A stretch of DNA of 64,000 nt from NCBI RefSeq assembly GCF_015461805.1, contig NZ_JACVZE010000009.1, forward strand, positions 124,001 through 188,000, given 5' to 3'. Source of the DNA: Pseudomonas pisciculturae (lineage in GTDB: Bacteria > Pseudomonadota > Gammaproteobacteria > Pseudomonadales > Pseudomonadaceae). The position numbers and the translations under genes were made by a program. How positions within the stretch are numbered: position 1 is the first letter of the stretch; each line of letters opens with the position of its first letter. Of the stretch, positions 17,076 to 25,534 are shown one piece after another. The notes under the pieces were generated by a model, which saw only the letters and a list, made by a program, of their open reading frames with translations, had not been told where the DNA came from and did no database searches.

Positions 17076-19583
17076 ATGAATTCGTTGCCGATCGATGATG
17101 TTTTACCCGCCCTGCGTGACGCCTTGGCGAGTCGCCATGAAGCCGTGCTGGAAGCGCCGCCCGGCGCCGGTAAAACCACCCGCGTGCCTTTGGCATTATT
17201 GAACGAGCCATGGCTGGCCGGGCAGACCATCCTGATGCTCGAACCCCGCCGCCTCGCTGCCCGCGCGGCTGCCGAACGCTTGGCCAGCGAGTTGGGTGAA
17301 AAGGTCGGCGAAACCGTCGGCTATCGCATTCGCCTCGACAGCAAAGTCGGCCCCAACACCCGCATCGAAGTGGTCACCGAAGGCATCCTCACCCGGCGCT
17401 TGCAGGATGACCCCGCGCTGGACGGCGTGGGCCTGCTGATCTTTGACGAATTCCACGAACGCAGCCTCGACGCCGACCTGGCGTTGGCCCTGAGCCTCAA
17501 CGGCCGTGACCTGTTTCGTGATGAGCAACCGCTGAAAATCCTGCTGATGTCCGCCACCCTCGAAGGCGAGCGCCTGGCCGGTTTGCTGGGTAACGCGCCG
17601 ATCCTGCGCAGTGAAGGGCGCATGTTCCCGGTGCAGATGCGCTGGGGCCGGCCTTATCAGGCCGGGGAGTTTATCGAGCCACGGCTGGTGCAAACCATCC
17701 TCGACGCCCTGCAGGACGAAACCGGCAGTGTGTTGGTTTTCCTACCGGGTCAGGCGGAGATTCGTCGGGTCAACCAGCAGTTGGCTGACGCCCTTGGCGA
17801 TCGCGCTGACGTATTGTTATGCCCGCTGCATGGCGAGCTGGACCTGAATGCCCAGCGCGCCGCCATCGACCCAGCGCCCGCAGGCAAACGCAAAGTGGTG
17901 CTGGCCACCAACATCGCCGAGACCAGCCTGACCATCAACGGCGTGCGCGTGGTGATCGATGCCGGGCTGGCGCGGGTGCCGCGTTTCGACCCCGGCAGCG
18001 GCATGACCCGCCTCGACACTCAGCGTATCTCCCGTGCGAGCGCCACCCAACGTGCTGGCCGGGCAGGGCGGTTGGAGCCGGGAGTGTGTTATCGGTTGTG
18101 GTCCGAAGACCAGCATGAAGGGTTGACTGCCTACAGCAGTGCAGAAATCCTGGCCGCCGACCTCGCAGGTTTGGCTTTGCAGTTGTCGCGCTGGGGCGTC
18201 ACGCCTAATCAACTGGTATGGCTCGATGTGCCGCCGACCGCCGCCTATGCCCAGGCCCAGGATTTGCTGGTGCGACTGGGCGCCCTGAATGACGACAAAC
18301 TCACCGCCCATGGCCAGAAAATGGCCGAACTGCCGGCCCATCCGCGTATCGGCCATCTATTGTTACGCGGCCAGGAACTGGGCCTGGCGGCGACGGCGTG
18401 TGATGTGGCCGCGCTGCTGGGGGAGCGCGATATCTTGCGCGGTGGCGGCGCGGACCTGCACAGTCGCCTGGCGCTGATGTCCGGTGAGGAGCGTGCACGC
18501 GGCACCCAAGGCGGTGTGCAGCGGGCCAAACAACTGGCGCGGCAATATCGCGGCTATCTGAGAGGTCAGGCCAAGCAACCCGTGACCGACCCTGATCACC
18601 CACGATGGCTTGGGGCCTTGCTGGCGTTGGCTTACCCCGACCGCGTCGCTCAACAGCGTCGCCCCGGCGGCGCTGAATATCGCCTGGCCAACGGCCGCGC
18701 CGCGCTGTTTGCCGAAGCCGACAGCCTGATGAAACAACCCTGGCTGGTCATCGCCGACCTCGGTAGCCGCCAGGGCCAGCGCGAAGAGCGTATCTACCTG
18801 GCAGCGGATTTTGATCCCGCGCTGTTCGACACGGTACTCGCCGAGCAAGTGCGCAACGTCGATCAGCTCGACTGGGACGAACGCGAAGGCGTGCTGCGCG
18901 CCGAGCGCCAGCGCAAAGTCGGCGAACTGGTGCTCAGCCGCGAACCGCTCACGGGCCTGGACGAATCCGCCCGCAGCCAGGCGCTGGTCAACCTGGTGCG
19001 CCGCAAAGGGCTGGAGCTGCTGCCGTGGACGCCCGAACTGCGCCAATGGCAAGCTCGCGTCATGCTGCTACGCCACCTCGACAGCGGCAAAACCAGCGAA
19101 TGGCCTGACATCAGCGACAACGCCTTGCTCGACAGCCTCGAACACTGGCTGATGCCCTATTTGGGTAAAGTTTCGCGCCTGAGCCATTTCAGTAATCTGG
19201 ATATTTCCAGCTTCCTGCACAACCTGCTGCCCTGGCCGCTGCCCCAACGCCTGGATGATCTGGCGCCGCAGCATGTGAAAGTGCCGTCGGGCTCATCGGT
19301 GCGTTTGGACTACAGCGAAATGCCGCCGATTCTGGCGGTGCGTTTGCAGGAACTGTTCGGCCTGGCAGACACCCCGCGCATTGCCGGCGGGCGCCAGGTG
19401 GTGAAATTGCACCTGCTGTCCCCGGCGCGCCGGCCGGTGCAGGTGACGCAAGATCTGGCGAACTTCTGGCGCAGTACCTACATCGAGGTGAAGAAGGATC
19501 TGAAGGGGCGGTACCCGAAACATTACTGGCCGGATGATCCGTTGATTGCCGAACCCACTGCGCGAATAAAACCGCGCAAATAA
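17076..19583 (+). CDS. hrpB: ATP-dependent helicase HrpB
   Basis: DExH-box helicase of 835 residues. Motifs: Walker A APPGAGKTT near residue 30, DEFHERSLDADLAL, SATLEG, TNIAETSLTI and QRAGRAGR. A helicase-associated region and an HrpB C-terminal domain (PARRPVQVTQDLANFWRSTYIEVKKDLKGRYPKHYW) follow. Family members act on RNA, but the physiological substrate is poorly known. The ATG at 17076 gives MNSLPIDDVLPALRDAL. It ends in a bidirectional terminator shared with the convergent esterase gene. Confidence 0.95.
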   Translation: MNSLPIDDVLPALRDALASRHEAVLEAPPGAGKTTRVPLALLNEPWLAGQTILMLEPRRLAARAAAERLASELGEKVGETVGYRIRLDSKVGPNTRIEVVTEGILTRRLQDDPALDGVGLLIFDEFHERSLDADLALALSLNGRDLFRDEQPLKILLMSATLEGERLAGLLGNAPILRSEGRMFPVQMRWGRPYQAGEFIEPRLVQTILDALQDETGSVLVFLPGQAEIRRVNQQLADALGDRADVLLCPLHGELDLNAQRAAIDPAPAGKRKVVLATNIAETSLTINGVRVVIDAGLARVPRFDPGSGMTRLDTQRISRASATQRAGRAGRLEPGVCYRLWSEDQHEGLTAYSSAEILAADLAGLALQLSRWGVTPNQLVWLDVPPTAAYAQAQDLLVRLGALNDDKLTAHGQKMAELPAHPRIGHLLLRGQELGLAATACDVAALLGERDILRGGGADLHSRLALMSGEERARGTQGGVQRAKQLARQYRGYLRGQAKQPVTDPDHPRWLGALLALAYPDRVAQQRRPGGAEYRLANGRAALFAEADSLMKQPWLVIADLGSRQGQREERIYLAADFDPALFDTVLAEQVRNVDQLDWDEREGVLRAERQRKVGELVLSREPLTGLDESARSQALVNLVRRKGLELLPWTPELRQWQARVMLLRHLDSGKTSEWPDISDNALLDSLEHWLMPYLGKVSRLSHFSNLDISSFLHNLLPWPLPQRLDDLAPQHVKVPSGSSVRLDYSEMPPILAVRLQELFGLADTPRIAGGRQVVKLHLLSPARRPVQVTQDLANFWRSTYIEVKKDLKGRYPKHYWPDDPLIAEPTARIKPRK

Positions 19584-19611
19584 AAAATCCCGCGATCAAC
19601 GCGGGATTTTT
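19583..19611. terminator. bidirectional intrinsic terminator
   Basis: aaaaatcccgcg-atcaa-cgcgggattttt: an 8-bp GC-rich stem flanked by an A tract on one side and a T tract on the other. It serves hrpB (plus) and the esterase (minus). Confidence 0.92.
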
Positions 19612-19621
19612 AACTGGGCTA

Positions 19622-20641
19622 TCAGTTCAGGTGAGCCTTCAACTCACCCGCCGCCTGACGCATGGCTGCTTTGACTTCCGGAATACTGCTCAGCGGGTTG
19701 AGCAAGCCGTAGTCATGGATCATCCCGTTGTAGCGTACCGCCGTCACGTCCACACCGGCCGCATCCAGCTTGCGGGCATAGGCCTCGCCTTCATCGCGCA
19801 GTACATCCAGCCCAGCGGTTTGTACCAGTGCCGGTGGCAGGCCGGTCAGTTGCGCATTGGTGGCCCGCAATGGCGAGGCGTAGATCTCGGCACGTTGCTT
19901 GGCGTCGGTGGTGTAGCTGTCCCAGAACCAGCTCATCATGTTTTTGGTCAGGAAGTGGCCCTCGGCGTACTGCTTGTACGACGGGGTGTCGAAGCTGGCA
20001 TCGGTCACCGGCCACAACAGCAGTTGGAAGCGCAATTTCGGCGCGTTCTGTTCCTTGGCCTTCAGCGCAACCACCGCCGCCATATTGCCGCCGACGCTGT
20101 TGCCGGCCACCGCCAAGCGGCTGCCATCGACGTTGATCTCCTTGCCATGCTCAGCTACCCAACGGGTCGCGGCGTAGGCCTGGTTGATCGCCGTCGGGTA
20201 GTGCGCTTCTGGCGATGGTGTGTAGTCGACATACACCGCCACGGCGCCAGAGCCTACTACCAGGTCACGAATCAGACGGGCGTGGGTTGGGTAGTCGCCG
20301 AGCACCCAGCCGCCGCCGTGGAAGTACATGAACACCGGCAGCTCACCCTTGACGTTGGCGGGGCGCACGATGGTCAGCTTGAGGTCCTGGCCATCGGCCT
20401 TGATGGTCTTGTCGCGGACTTCAATGCCCGACATGTCCACCTTCACCGAGTTCTGCGCGCCGGTCAGCACCGCACGGGCATCCTTGGGGCTCAGTTGCTC
20501 CAGCGGGCGACCGCCGCCGGCGGCCAGTGCGTTGAGAAACGCTTGGGTCTGGTGCTCGGGCACTGCGGTGTCGGCGGCATAGGCGCTGCCGATGGACAGG
20601 GCGAGCAGGGTGGCGGTCAGGGCTTTTTTGAAAGTGTTCAT
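19622..20641 (-). CDS. secreted alpha/beta hydrolase (HSL-type esterase)
   Basis: 339-residue esterase/lipase of the hormone-sensitive-lipase group, with a signal peptide (MNTFKKALTATLLALSIGSAYA). It shows the oxyanion motif YFHGGGWVLGD, nucleophile motif AGNSVGGNMAAV, the acid in TAGLDVLRDEGEAYA and the catalytic His in GMIHDYGLLN. It likely cleaves short-chain esters in the periplasm or outside the cell; the substrate is unknown. The ATG at 20641 begins the signal peptide. It has a good promoter and an inverted repeat upstream and a shared terminator downstream. Confidence 0.9.
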   Translation of the reverse strand: MNTFKKALTATLLALSIGSAYAADTAVPEHQTQAFLNALAAGGGRPLEQLSPKDARAVLTGAQNSVKVDMSGIEVRDKTIKADGQDLKLTIVRPANVKGELPVFMYFHGGGWVLGDYPTHARLIRDLVVGSGAVAVYVDYTPSPEAHYPTAINQAYAATRWVAEHGKEINVDGSRLAVAGNSVGGNMAAVVALKAKEQNAPKLRFQLLLWPVTDASFDTPSYKQYAEGHFLTKNMMSWFWDSYTTDAKQRAEIYASPLRATNAQLTGLPPALVQTAGLDVLRDEGEAYARKLDAAGVDVTAVRYNGMIHDYGLLNPLSSIPEVKAAMRQAAGELKAHLN

Positions 20642-20721
20642 GTGGTTTGCGCTCACTTGAAGTATTGGAAGGGGGAGGCCGCTTCAGCGCCTCTGGCTGT
20701 CTGCGTGCTGGCTTGGGAGTA

Positions 20722-20793
20722 AATTTACGGCCTGATCGAGTGAGAGACAATTAGGCTGGTTCGGGATTCATTGTCCCCTTTTAGAGGACAATG
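20722..20793 (-). promoter_or_regulatory. promoter and inverted repeat upstream of the esterase
   Basis: Read on the minus strand, TTGTCT (20750-20745) and TAAATT (20727-20722) are separated by exactly 17 bases, a good sigma-70 promoter. Just upstream lies an inverted repeat, cattgtcc (20769-20776) and ggacaatg (20786-20793). The -35 hexamer region itself repeats the GACAAT half-site, suggesting an operator array. Confidence 0.5.
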
Positions 20794-20802
20794 TGCGGTG
20801 CA

Positions 20803-21888
20803 TTACAAGGTCGGCAGTAGGAAGCGCGCAATCACCGGAAGATGATTGGAAATGCGCAGGGTGTCGTCCTGTCGCACCTTGGCTTCCACCCGCTTGATGC
20901 GCGGGCTGTAGAACAGATAGTCGACGGTGCGATCCGGGCCATCGACGCTGGGGTCGTTGGGGAAGTTCGTCAGCCATTTCTCACGGTCGATGCCGCTCGA
21001 TTGGCTGTTGCTGGGGATCATCGGGTATTTGTCCCACAGCAGGTGCAGCTCGCTGTCCGGCGAATACTGCCCGCGTTTGCCTGCATCCAGGCGTAGGAAT
21101 TGCCCCAGGGGCAGCAGGTTGAAATCCCCGCCGATCAGCCAGGGTGTGCCACGGCCTTCGAATTTATCCAGCAACTTGACGGTGGTTTGCACTTGCTCCA
21201 ACACGGCACTGCGCCCCGGGGCATCGCCGTCCAGGCGGGTGTTGAGCACGGCCAACTGGCCGCCATCGCTCAGCGGCAGGTACGTTAGCAGCAAGGCGGG
21301 CTTGGGTTGGAACTGGCGACTGATGACGTTGGTGGGCGAAACCGGCAATTGCAGGCGTTCGGCGTGTTCGATCTGGTAGCGGCTGAGGGTCGCCAGTTTG
21401 CGGCCGACGCTGCCGAAGATATGCCAGTTGGGCACGAAATCGGCTTTCCAGTCGAAGGCCTGGGCGCTGCAGGGGTAGAGGTCGACCAAGCGTTCTTGCA
21501 ATAGGGCAAGCTGGTCTTGGTAGTGGGAGGGCTTGGCGTTTTCGTCGAGTTCTTGCAGCAGCAGGATGTCGGGTTGTTCGTCGCGAATCACCCGCGCCAC
21601 TTCGTCGAGGCTGGCGGCCATGTCTTCCACGGTGGGGCGGTCGTCGGGGCCTTTGCCATCGGCGGTGTCGTACCAAAACACGTAGTTTTTACCGGCCAGG
21701 TATTGCACGTTCCAGGTCATGACCTTGAGCGCCTGGCCCGGCAACAGCGTCGGCGCACGGGGCGCCACGCAACTCACGGGCAAGGTTTGCTTGGGCTCGG
21801 GGCGCCAGGTCAGGCTGTAAATGAGAGTGGCGAGTAGGCCTGCGATAATCAACAGGCCCAACAAGGTTATGCGCAATAAACGGGTCAT
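20803..21888 (-). CDS. endonuclease/exonuclease/phosphatase family protein
   Basis: 361-residue protein anchored by an N-terminal helix (LLRITLLGLLIIAGLLATLIYSL), with an EEP-fold domain probably outside the cytoplasm. Catalytic signatures are TWNVQYLAG, DILLLQELDENAK, LIGGDFNLLPLG and RTVDYLFYSPRIK, ending in SNHLPVIARFLL (metal-binding Glu, Asp/Asn and the final His). The substrate could be nucleic acid, a phospholipid or another phosphodiester. It is upstream of the esterase on the same strand, with a promoter between them. Confidence 0.88.
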   Translation of the reverse strand: MTRLLRITLLGLLIIAGLLATLIYSLTWRPEPKQTLPVSCVAPRAPTLLPGQALKVMTWNVQYLAGKNYVFWYDTADGKGPDDRPTVEDMAASLDEVARVIRDEQPDILLLQELDENAKPSHYQDQLALLQERLVDLYPCSAQAFDWKADFVPNWHIFGSVGRKLATLSRYQIEHAERLQLPVSPTNVISRQFQPKPALLLTYLPLSDGGQLAVLNTRLDGDAPGRSAVLEQVQTTVKLLDKFEGRGTPWLIGGDFNLLPLGQFLRLDAGKRGQYSPDSELHLLWDKYPMIPSNSQSSGIDREKWLTNFPNDPSVDGPDRTVDYLFYSPRIKRVEAKVRQDDTLRISNHLPVIARFLLPTL

Positions 21889-21928
21889 CGGCTCGGCTTA
21901 TAGCGTTTCAGAGGTGGCACGGAGCATA

Positions 21929-22600
21929 TCACCGTGCGTCGGCATCACCACCGATCAGCATGAATAAACGGAACAGCACCACGCTGGTGAACAGTTGCAG
22001 GAAGCTGTGGGCGCTGTCCATCACCAGCCCGAGCAATGGCGCCGGGGTAGGGTAGGCCGCGACGCTGGCGCCTTTGAGCAGCCACAGCGGCGTCATCACG
22101 CACAGCAGGCACAGCAGGATTCGCCAGAAATGCCCACGGCTCAGGCGGATGCTTTCCTTCATCGCCTCCAGCGCCGGCATGCCGCGCAGCACCAGCAGGT
22201 ATTCGGCAAAGGCCAATACCACCATCAGAAACAGACCCGGCAGAAAATACAGCGACAGCCCCAGCAAAATCAGCAGCGTGCTCATGGCCGTCAGCAGGGC
22301 GAAACGCGGCCACAGCGTCAGGGCCATGGCCCACACATCCTTGGTGCGCGGCGACTCGCCACGGGTGCGGGCGTCGAGAAACAGGATCAGCGCGCCGGTG
22401 TACAACGGGTACACCAACAACCCCACTACCACGCTATAGCCGGGGAAGGCATCCGCGCCGACCACGTGGTTGAGCACCTGTTGAAGCAGGGCTTCGAGGA
22501 TCACCAACGGCAGGCACAACTGAACGATAGCGCCCAGGTTGCCGAGGGTGAAACGCAAGGAGTCGCGCAGTACGTCTAACGGATTCATCAGGTTCATCAC
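21929..22600 (-). CDS. YciC-like multipass membrane protein
   Basis: 223-residue inner-membrane protein with about five or six hydrophobic helices and conserved polar signatures (GMPALEAMKESIRLSRGHFWRILLC, YPLYTGALILFLDARTRGE), matching the YciC/UPF0259 family. Function is unknown. It is 40 bases upstream of the EEP-family gene on the same strand, so the two are plausibly an operon. The start at 22600 gives MMNLMNPLDVLRDS; ATGs at 22597 or 22588 are alternatives. Confidence 0.75.
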   Translation of the reverse strand: MMNLMNPLDVLRDSLRFTLGNLGAIVQLCLPLVILEALLQQVLNHVVGADAFPGYSVVVGLLVYPLYTGALILFLDARTRGESPRTKDVWAMALTLWPRFALLTAMSTLLILLGLSLYFLPGLFLMVVLAFAEYLLVLRGMPALEAMKESIRLSRGHFWRILLCLLCVMTPLWLLKGASVAAYPTPAPLLGLVMDSAHSFLQLFTSVVLFRLFMLIGGDADAR

Positions 22601-22769
22601 AGGCCTAAATGCAAGGGCGACACTTTAACCGATCGTGACCTTGGGTACGCAAACGTAAACCTTGAGTAAAGACTATTGAAACAACTGGTAACACCCCCAT
22701 AACTGGATTGCACCTTAGCCTGATTGCAGGCGGGGCCACGATTTTTACCGGCAATCTAACGAGGTCGCC

Positions 22770-23498
22770 ATGAACAGCGAAGAGCAAACCCTGATCGATG
22801 GACTGTTTTCACGGTTGCAACAAGCCGAAACGGATTCAGCCCCCCGCGACGCCCAGGCAGAAGCGCGGATCAAGGAGCACATGACGCGCCAACCGGCGGC
22901 CGGGTACTACATGACCCAGTCGATTTTGGTGCAGGAACACGCGCTCAAGAGCCTCGACGCGCAGAACAAGCAGCAGGCGCAGCAGATCCAGCAGTTGCAA
23001 GACGAGTTGCAGCGGGCCAAGTCCTCAGCGCCGGCGCCTTCGAGCGGCGGTGGTTTCTTGTCGAGCATTTTTGGCGGCGGGGCTTCTCGCGATTCGCAAC
23101 CGGCACAAACCCCAGCTTCTGGCGGCGGCTGGCGTGAGCCGACGCGGCCATCGTTTAACCAGCAGCCTGCGCCGCAACAAAGTTATCAACAGCCTCCCGC
23201 TGCTGCACCGGCTGGCAGCGGCTTTCTCGGCGGCGCGATGAAAACCGCCGCTGGCGTGGCGGGTGGTGTGTTGTTGGCCGAAGGCATCAGCAGCCTGTTC
23301 CACCACAACCAGCAACCGCAGGTCGTAGAAGAAATCATCGAGCAACCCGCACCGGCCAGCGACCAAGGCGGTTGGGGCAACGATGATCAGAAATTCGCCG
23401 GCAATGACAACTGGGGCAGCAACAACTCGGACAGCTTCGCCGACAGCGATTATTCCGACGACTCCTCTTCTTTCGGCGACGACGATTCCTTCGTCTGA
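22770..23498 (+). CDS. DUF2076 family protein
   Basis: 242-residue cytosolic protein. The N-terminal DUF2076 signature (MNSEEQTLIDGLFSRLQQAE, YYMTQSILVQEHALKSL) is followed by a coiled coil rich in Gln (about 70-92), a Gly/Ser/Pro/Gln linker with GGGFLSSIFGGG, a hydrophobic patch (FLGGAMKTAAGVAGGVLLAEGISSLF), and an extremely acidic Asp/Ser/Asn tail. Function is unknown. The hydrophobic patch and disordered tail suggest a membrane-associated or assembling protein (inference). A clear terminator follows. Confidence 0.85.
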   Translation: MNSEEQTLIDGLFSRLQQAETDSAPRDAQAEARIKEHMTRQPAAGYYMTQSILVQEHALKSLDAQNKQQAQQIQQLQDELQRAKSSAPAPSSGGGFLSSIFGGGASRDSQPAQTPASGGGWREPTRPSFNQQPAPQQSYQQPPAAAPAGSGFLGGAMKTAAGVAGGVLLAEGISSLFHHNQQPQVVEEIIEQPAPASDQGGWGNDDQKFAGNDNWGSNNSDSFADSDYSDDSSSFGDDDSFV

Positions 23499-23506
23499 CA
23501 CGATGA

Positions 23507-23541
23507 GGCCCGAGGCGCTTCGTCGCTTCGGGCTGATTTTT
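23507..23541 (+). terminator. intrinsic terminator after the DUF2076 gene
   Basis: gcccga.gcg / cgc.tcgggc stem with a cttcgt loop followed by tgattttt, starting about 8 bases after the stop. Confidence 0.85.
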
Positions 23542-23626
23542 CTCGGAAACGTTCCCATGGCTGGCATACTGGCGCCTTTGCGGGCCTTTGCGCCCGGCGT
23601 CCAAGTGGCTGTCATGGGGAAGTGCG

Positions 23627-24103
23627 GTGAAAAAAATTGCAGTGTTCGCCGATGTGCAAAACCTCTACTACACCGTACGCCAGGCGTATGGCTGCCACTT
23701 CAACTACGCCGCCCTGTGGGCTGACATCAGCTCGCGCGGGCAGATCGTCGAGGCGTATGCCTACGCCATCGACCGTGGCGACAGTAAGCAGCAGCAGTTC
23801 CAGCAGATCCTGCGCAACCTGGGCTTTACGGTAAAGCTCAAGCCCTACATCCAGCGCAGCGACGGCTCGGCCAAGGGCGACTGGGACGTGGGCATCACCC
23901 TCGACATCATGGACGCCGCCGACCATGTCGACGAGATCGTGCTGGCCTCAGGTGACGGTGATTTCGACATGCTGCTCGACCGTATCATCCAAAAACATGG
24001 CGTCGAAGCCGTGGCCTATGGCGTACCGGGGTTGACGGCGAACTCACTGATACGCGCCGCCAGCCGCTACGTGCCGATTGAAGGCGCATTGCTGCTCAAA
24101 TAA
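23627..24103 (+). CDS. NYN domain (LabA-like PIN) nuclease
   Basis: 158-residue PIN-fold protein of the NYN/LabA type with acidic active-site residues in VFADVQNLYY, KGDWDVGITLDIMDAA and LASGDGDFDMLL. Such proteins are predicted RNases. The GTG at 23627 is chosen: it is preceded by GGGGAAG and yields MKKIAVFADVQN. A DEDD exonuclease gene begins 26 bases downstream in the same direction, so the two nucleases are probably co-expressed. Confidence 0.9.
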   Translation: MKKIAVFADVQNLYYTVRQAYGCHFNYAALWADISSRGQIVEAYAYAIDRGDSKQQQFQQILRNLGFTVKLKPYIQRSDGSAKGDWDVGITLDIMDAADHVDEIVLASGDGDFDMLLDRIIQKHGVEAVAYGVPGLTANSLIRAASRYVPIEGALLLK

Positions 24104-24129
24104 ATTGATTAGACGGAGTTGGAACAGGT

Positions 24130-24741
24130 TTGGAACGTATAGCGGTCATCGACTTTGAAACCACTGGCATTACCCCGAGCAGCCACTGTCGCGCCACGGA
24201 AATCGCGGTGGTCATCCTCGAACGTGGTCAGATCGTGGACCGCTACCAGAGCCTGATGAATGCAGGCGTGCGCGTCCCCGGTTTCATCGAACAACTCACC
24301 GGCATCAGCAACGCCATGCTGCGCGCTGCGCCGCCGGCCGAGCGGGTGATGAACGAAGTCAACGAGTTCGTCGGCACCACCCCATTGCTGGCGCACAACG
24401 CCGCGTTCGACCAGAAGTTCTGGGACTTCGAACTGGGCCTGATCCGCCGCACCCGTCTGCAGAAATTTGCCTGTTCGTTGTTACTGGCGCGACGCTTGAT
24501 GCCGACAGCGCCGAACCACAAGCTCGGCACGCTGAACACCTTTGCCCAGCTGCCCCACACCGGCAAGGCTCACCGGGCGATGGCGGATGCGGAGATGGCC
24601 GCGAACTTGACCGCCCATTTGGCGCAGGAGTTGCGCGGCACCCACGGCTTGCGCGAACTGTCCCATGACCTGCTGTGCACCTTGCAGAAAGTGCCGGCGG
24701 CGAAGATCAACGAGCACCTCAAGAAACATCGCGGGTTCTGA
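24130..24741 (+). CDS. DnaQ-like 3'-5' exonuclease (DEDDh)
   Basis: 203-residue exonuclease-fold protein. Acidic motifs are Exo I VIDFETTGI, Exo II LLAHNAAFDQKF and Exo III (HRAMADAEMAANL, giving the H...D of DEDDh). It resembles stand-alone DnaQ/RNase T-type proteins rather than Pol III epsilon, because the polymerase-binding tail is absent. The start is TTG at 24130 (MERIAVIDFETTG), with no in-frame ATG nearby. It follows the NYN gene and is followed by a REPIN. Confidence 0.88.
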   Translation: MERIAVIDFETTGITPSSHCRATEIAVVILERGQIVDRYQSLMNAGVRVPGFIEQLTGISNAMLRAAPPAERVMNEVNEFVGTTPLLAHNAAFDQKFWDFELGLIRRTRLQKFACSLLLARRLMPTAPNHKLGTLNTFAQLPHTGKAHRAMADAEMAANLTAHLAQELRGTHGLRELSHDLLCTLQKVPAAKINEHLKKHRGF

Positions 24742-24777
24742 GCCCGAGCCCGCATTCAAGAATGATAAAGCTCTAAA

Positions 24778-24866
24778 TGTGGGAGGGGGCTTGCCCCCGA
24801 TAGCGGTGGATCAGTCAGCTCATCTTTAGCTGACACACTGCCATCGGGGGCAAGCCCCCTCCCACA
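24778..24866. repeat. REPIN (gggggcttgcccccgat type)
   Basis: Complete inverted REP pair between the exonuclease gene and the convergent Lrp-type regulator. The spacer carries cagctcatctttagctgac, which adds an inner stem. Confidence 0.95.
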
Positions 24867-24912
24867 TTTGACCGCGTTGTTCATGCCCTACGCGGTCCCC
24901 GATGGTGGCGGG

Positions 24913-25374
24913 TCAGTTGCCACTTTTGCCATTGGCCTCCAACTGCCCCAATGGCACCCGCCGCTCTATCGCACTCGACAAAATAATCGAGGTCTTGCTG
25001 AACCCAAACTTCGCCACCCGGTTAATCAGGTCTTCCAACTCCGGCATCGACCCCACCGCCGCCTGCATGATCACGCACGGATCACCCGTGACCCGATGGC
25101 ATTCGGTCAGCTCGGGGATCTTGCTCAATTCGTCGTAGACCTTCTGGCTGCCGTGATTGGTCAGGCGCAGTTCGATCACGCATTGGATCGGCAAGCCGAC
25201 TTTGGACAGGTCCACCTTGGCCTGGTAACCGGTGATTACGCCACTGGCTTCCAGCTTAGCCACCCGCTCAGCCACGGCCGGGGCCGAGAGGTTTACCGTA
25301 CGCGCCAGTTGGGCGAAAGAAGCCCGGCCGTCTTCGAGCAGGGCGCTTAGGAGCATGCGGTCGTATTTGTCCAT
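24913..25374 (-). CDS. Lrp/AsnC family transcriptional regulator
   Basis: 153-residue Lrp-type regulator. The HTH is at about 3-50 (LARTVNLSAPAVAERVAKLEASGVI) and the RAM domain at about 65-140 (PELTECHRVTGDPCVIMQAAVGSMPELEDLINRV). The ATG at 25374 gives MDKYDRMLLSALLEDG; a longer frame would add 12 residues with no family match. It is divergent from an EamA exporter, 160 bases away. Lrp regulators often control an adjacent amino-acid exporter, so that gene is the likely target (inference). Confidence 0.93.
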   Translation of the reverse strand: MDKYDRMLLSALLEDGRASFAQLARTVNLSAPAVAERVAKLEASGVITGYQAKVDLSKVGLPIQCVIELRLTNHGSQKVYDELSKIPELTECHRVTGDPCVIMQAAVGSMPELEDLINRVAKFGFSKTSIILSSAIERRVPLGQLEANGKSGN

Positions 25375-25534
25375 GATAAGGCTCCAGTTGCGCGTGGCTT
25401 TCGAAAGCATGGTTTATAGCCTTCATAACCATGCTTTGAAAAGTGTATTGGCGGTTTAAACAGGTTTTGTAACTTATGTTTAATCACCTGCCTTTTTAGA
25501 ATATGCATCTCTTCTACTGCCATAGAGCCACCCA

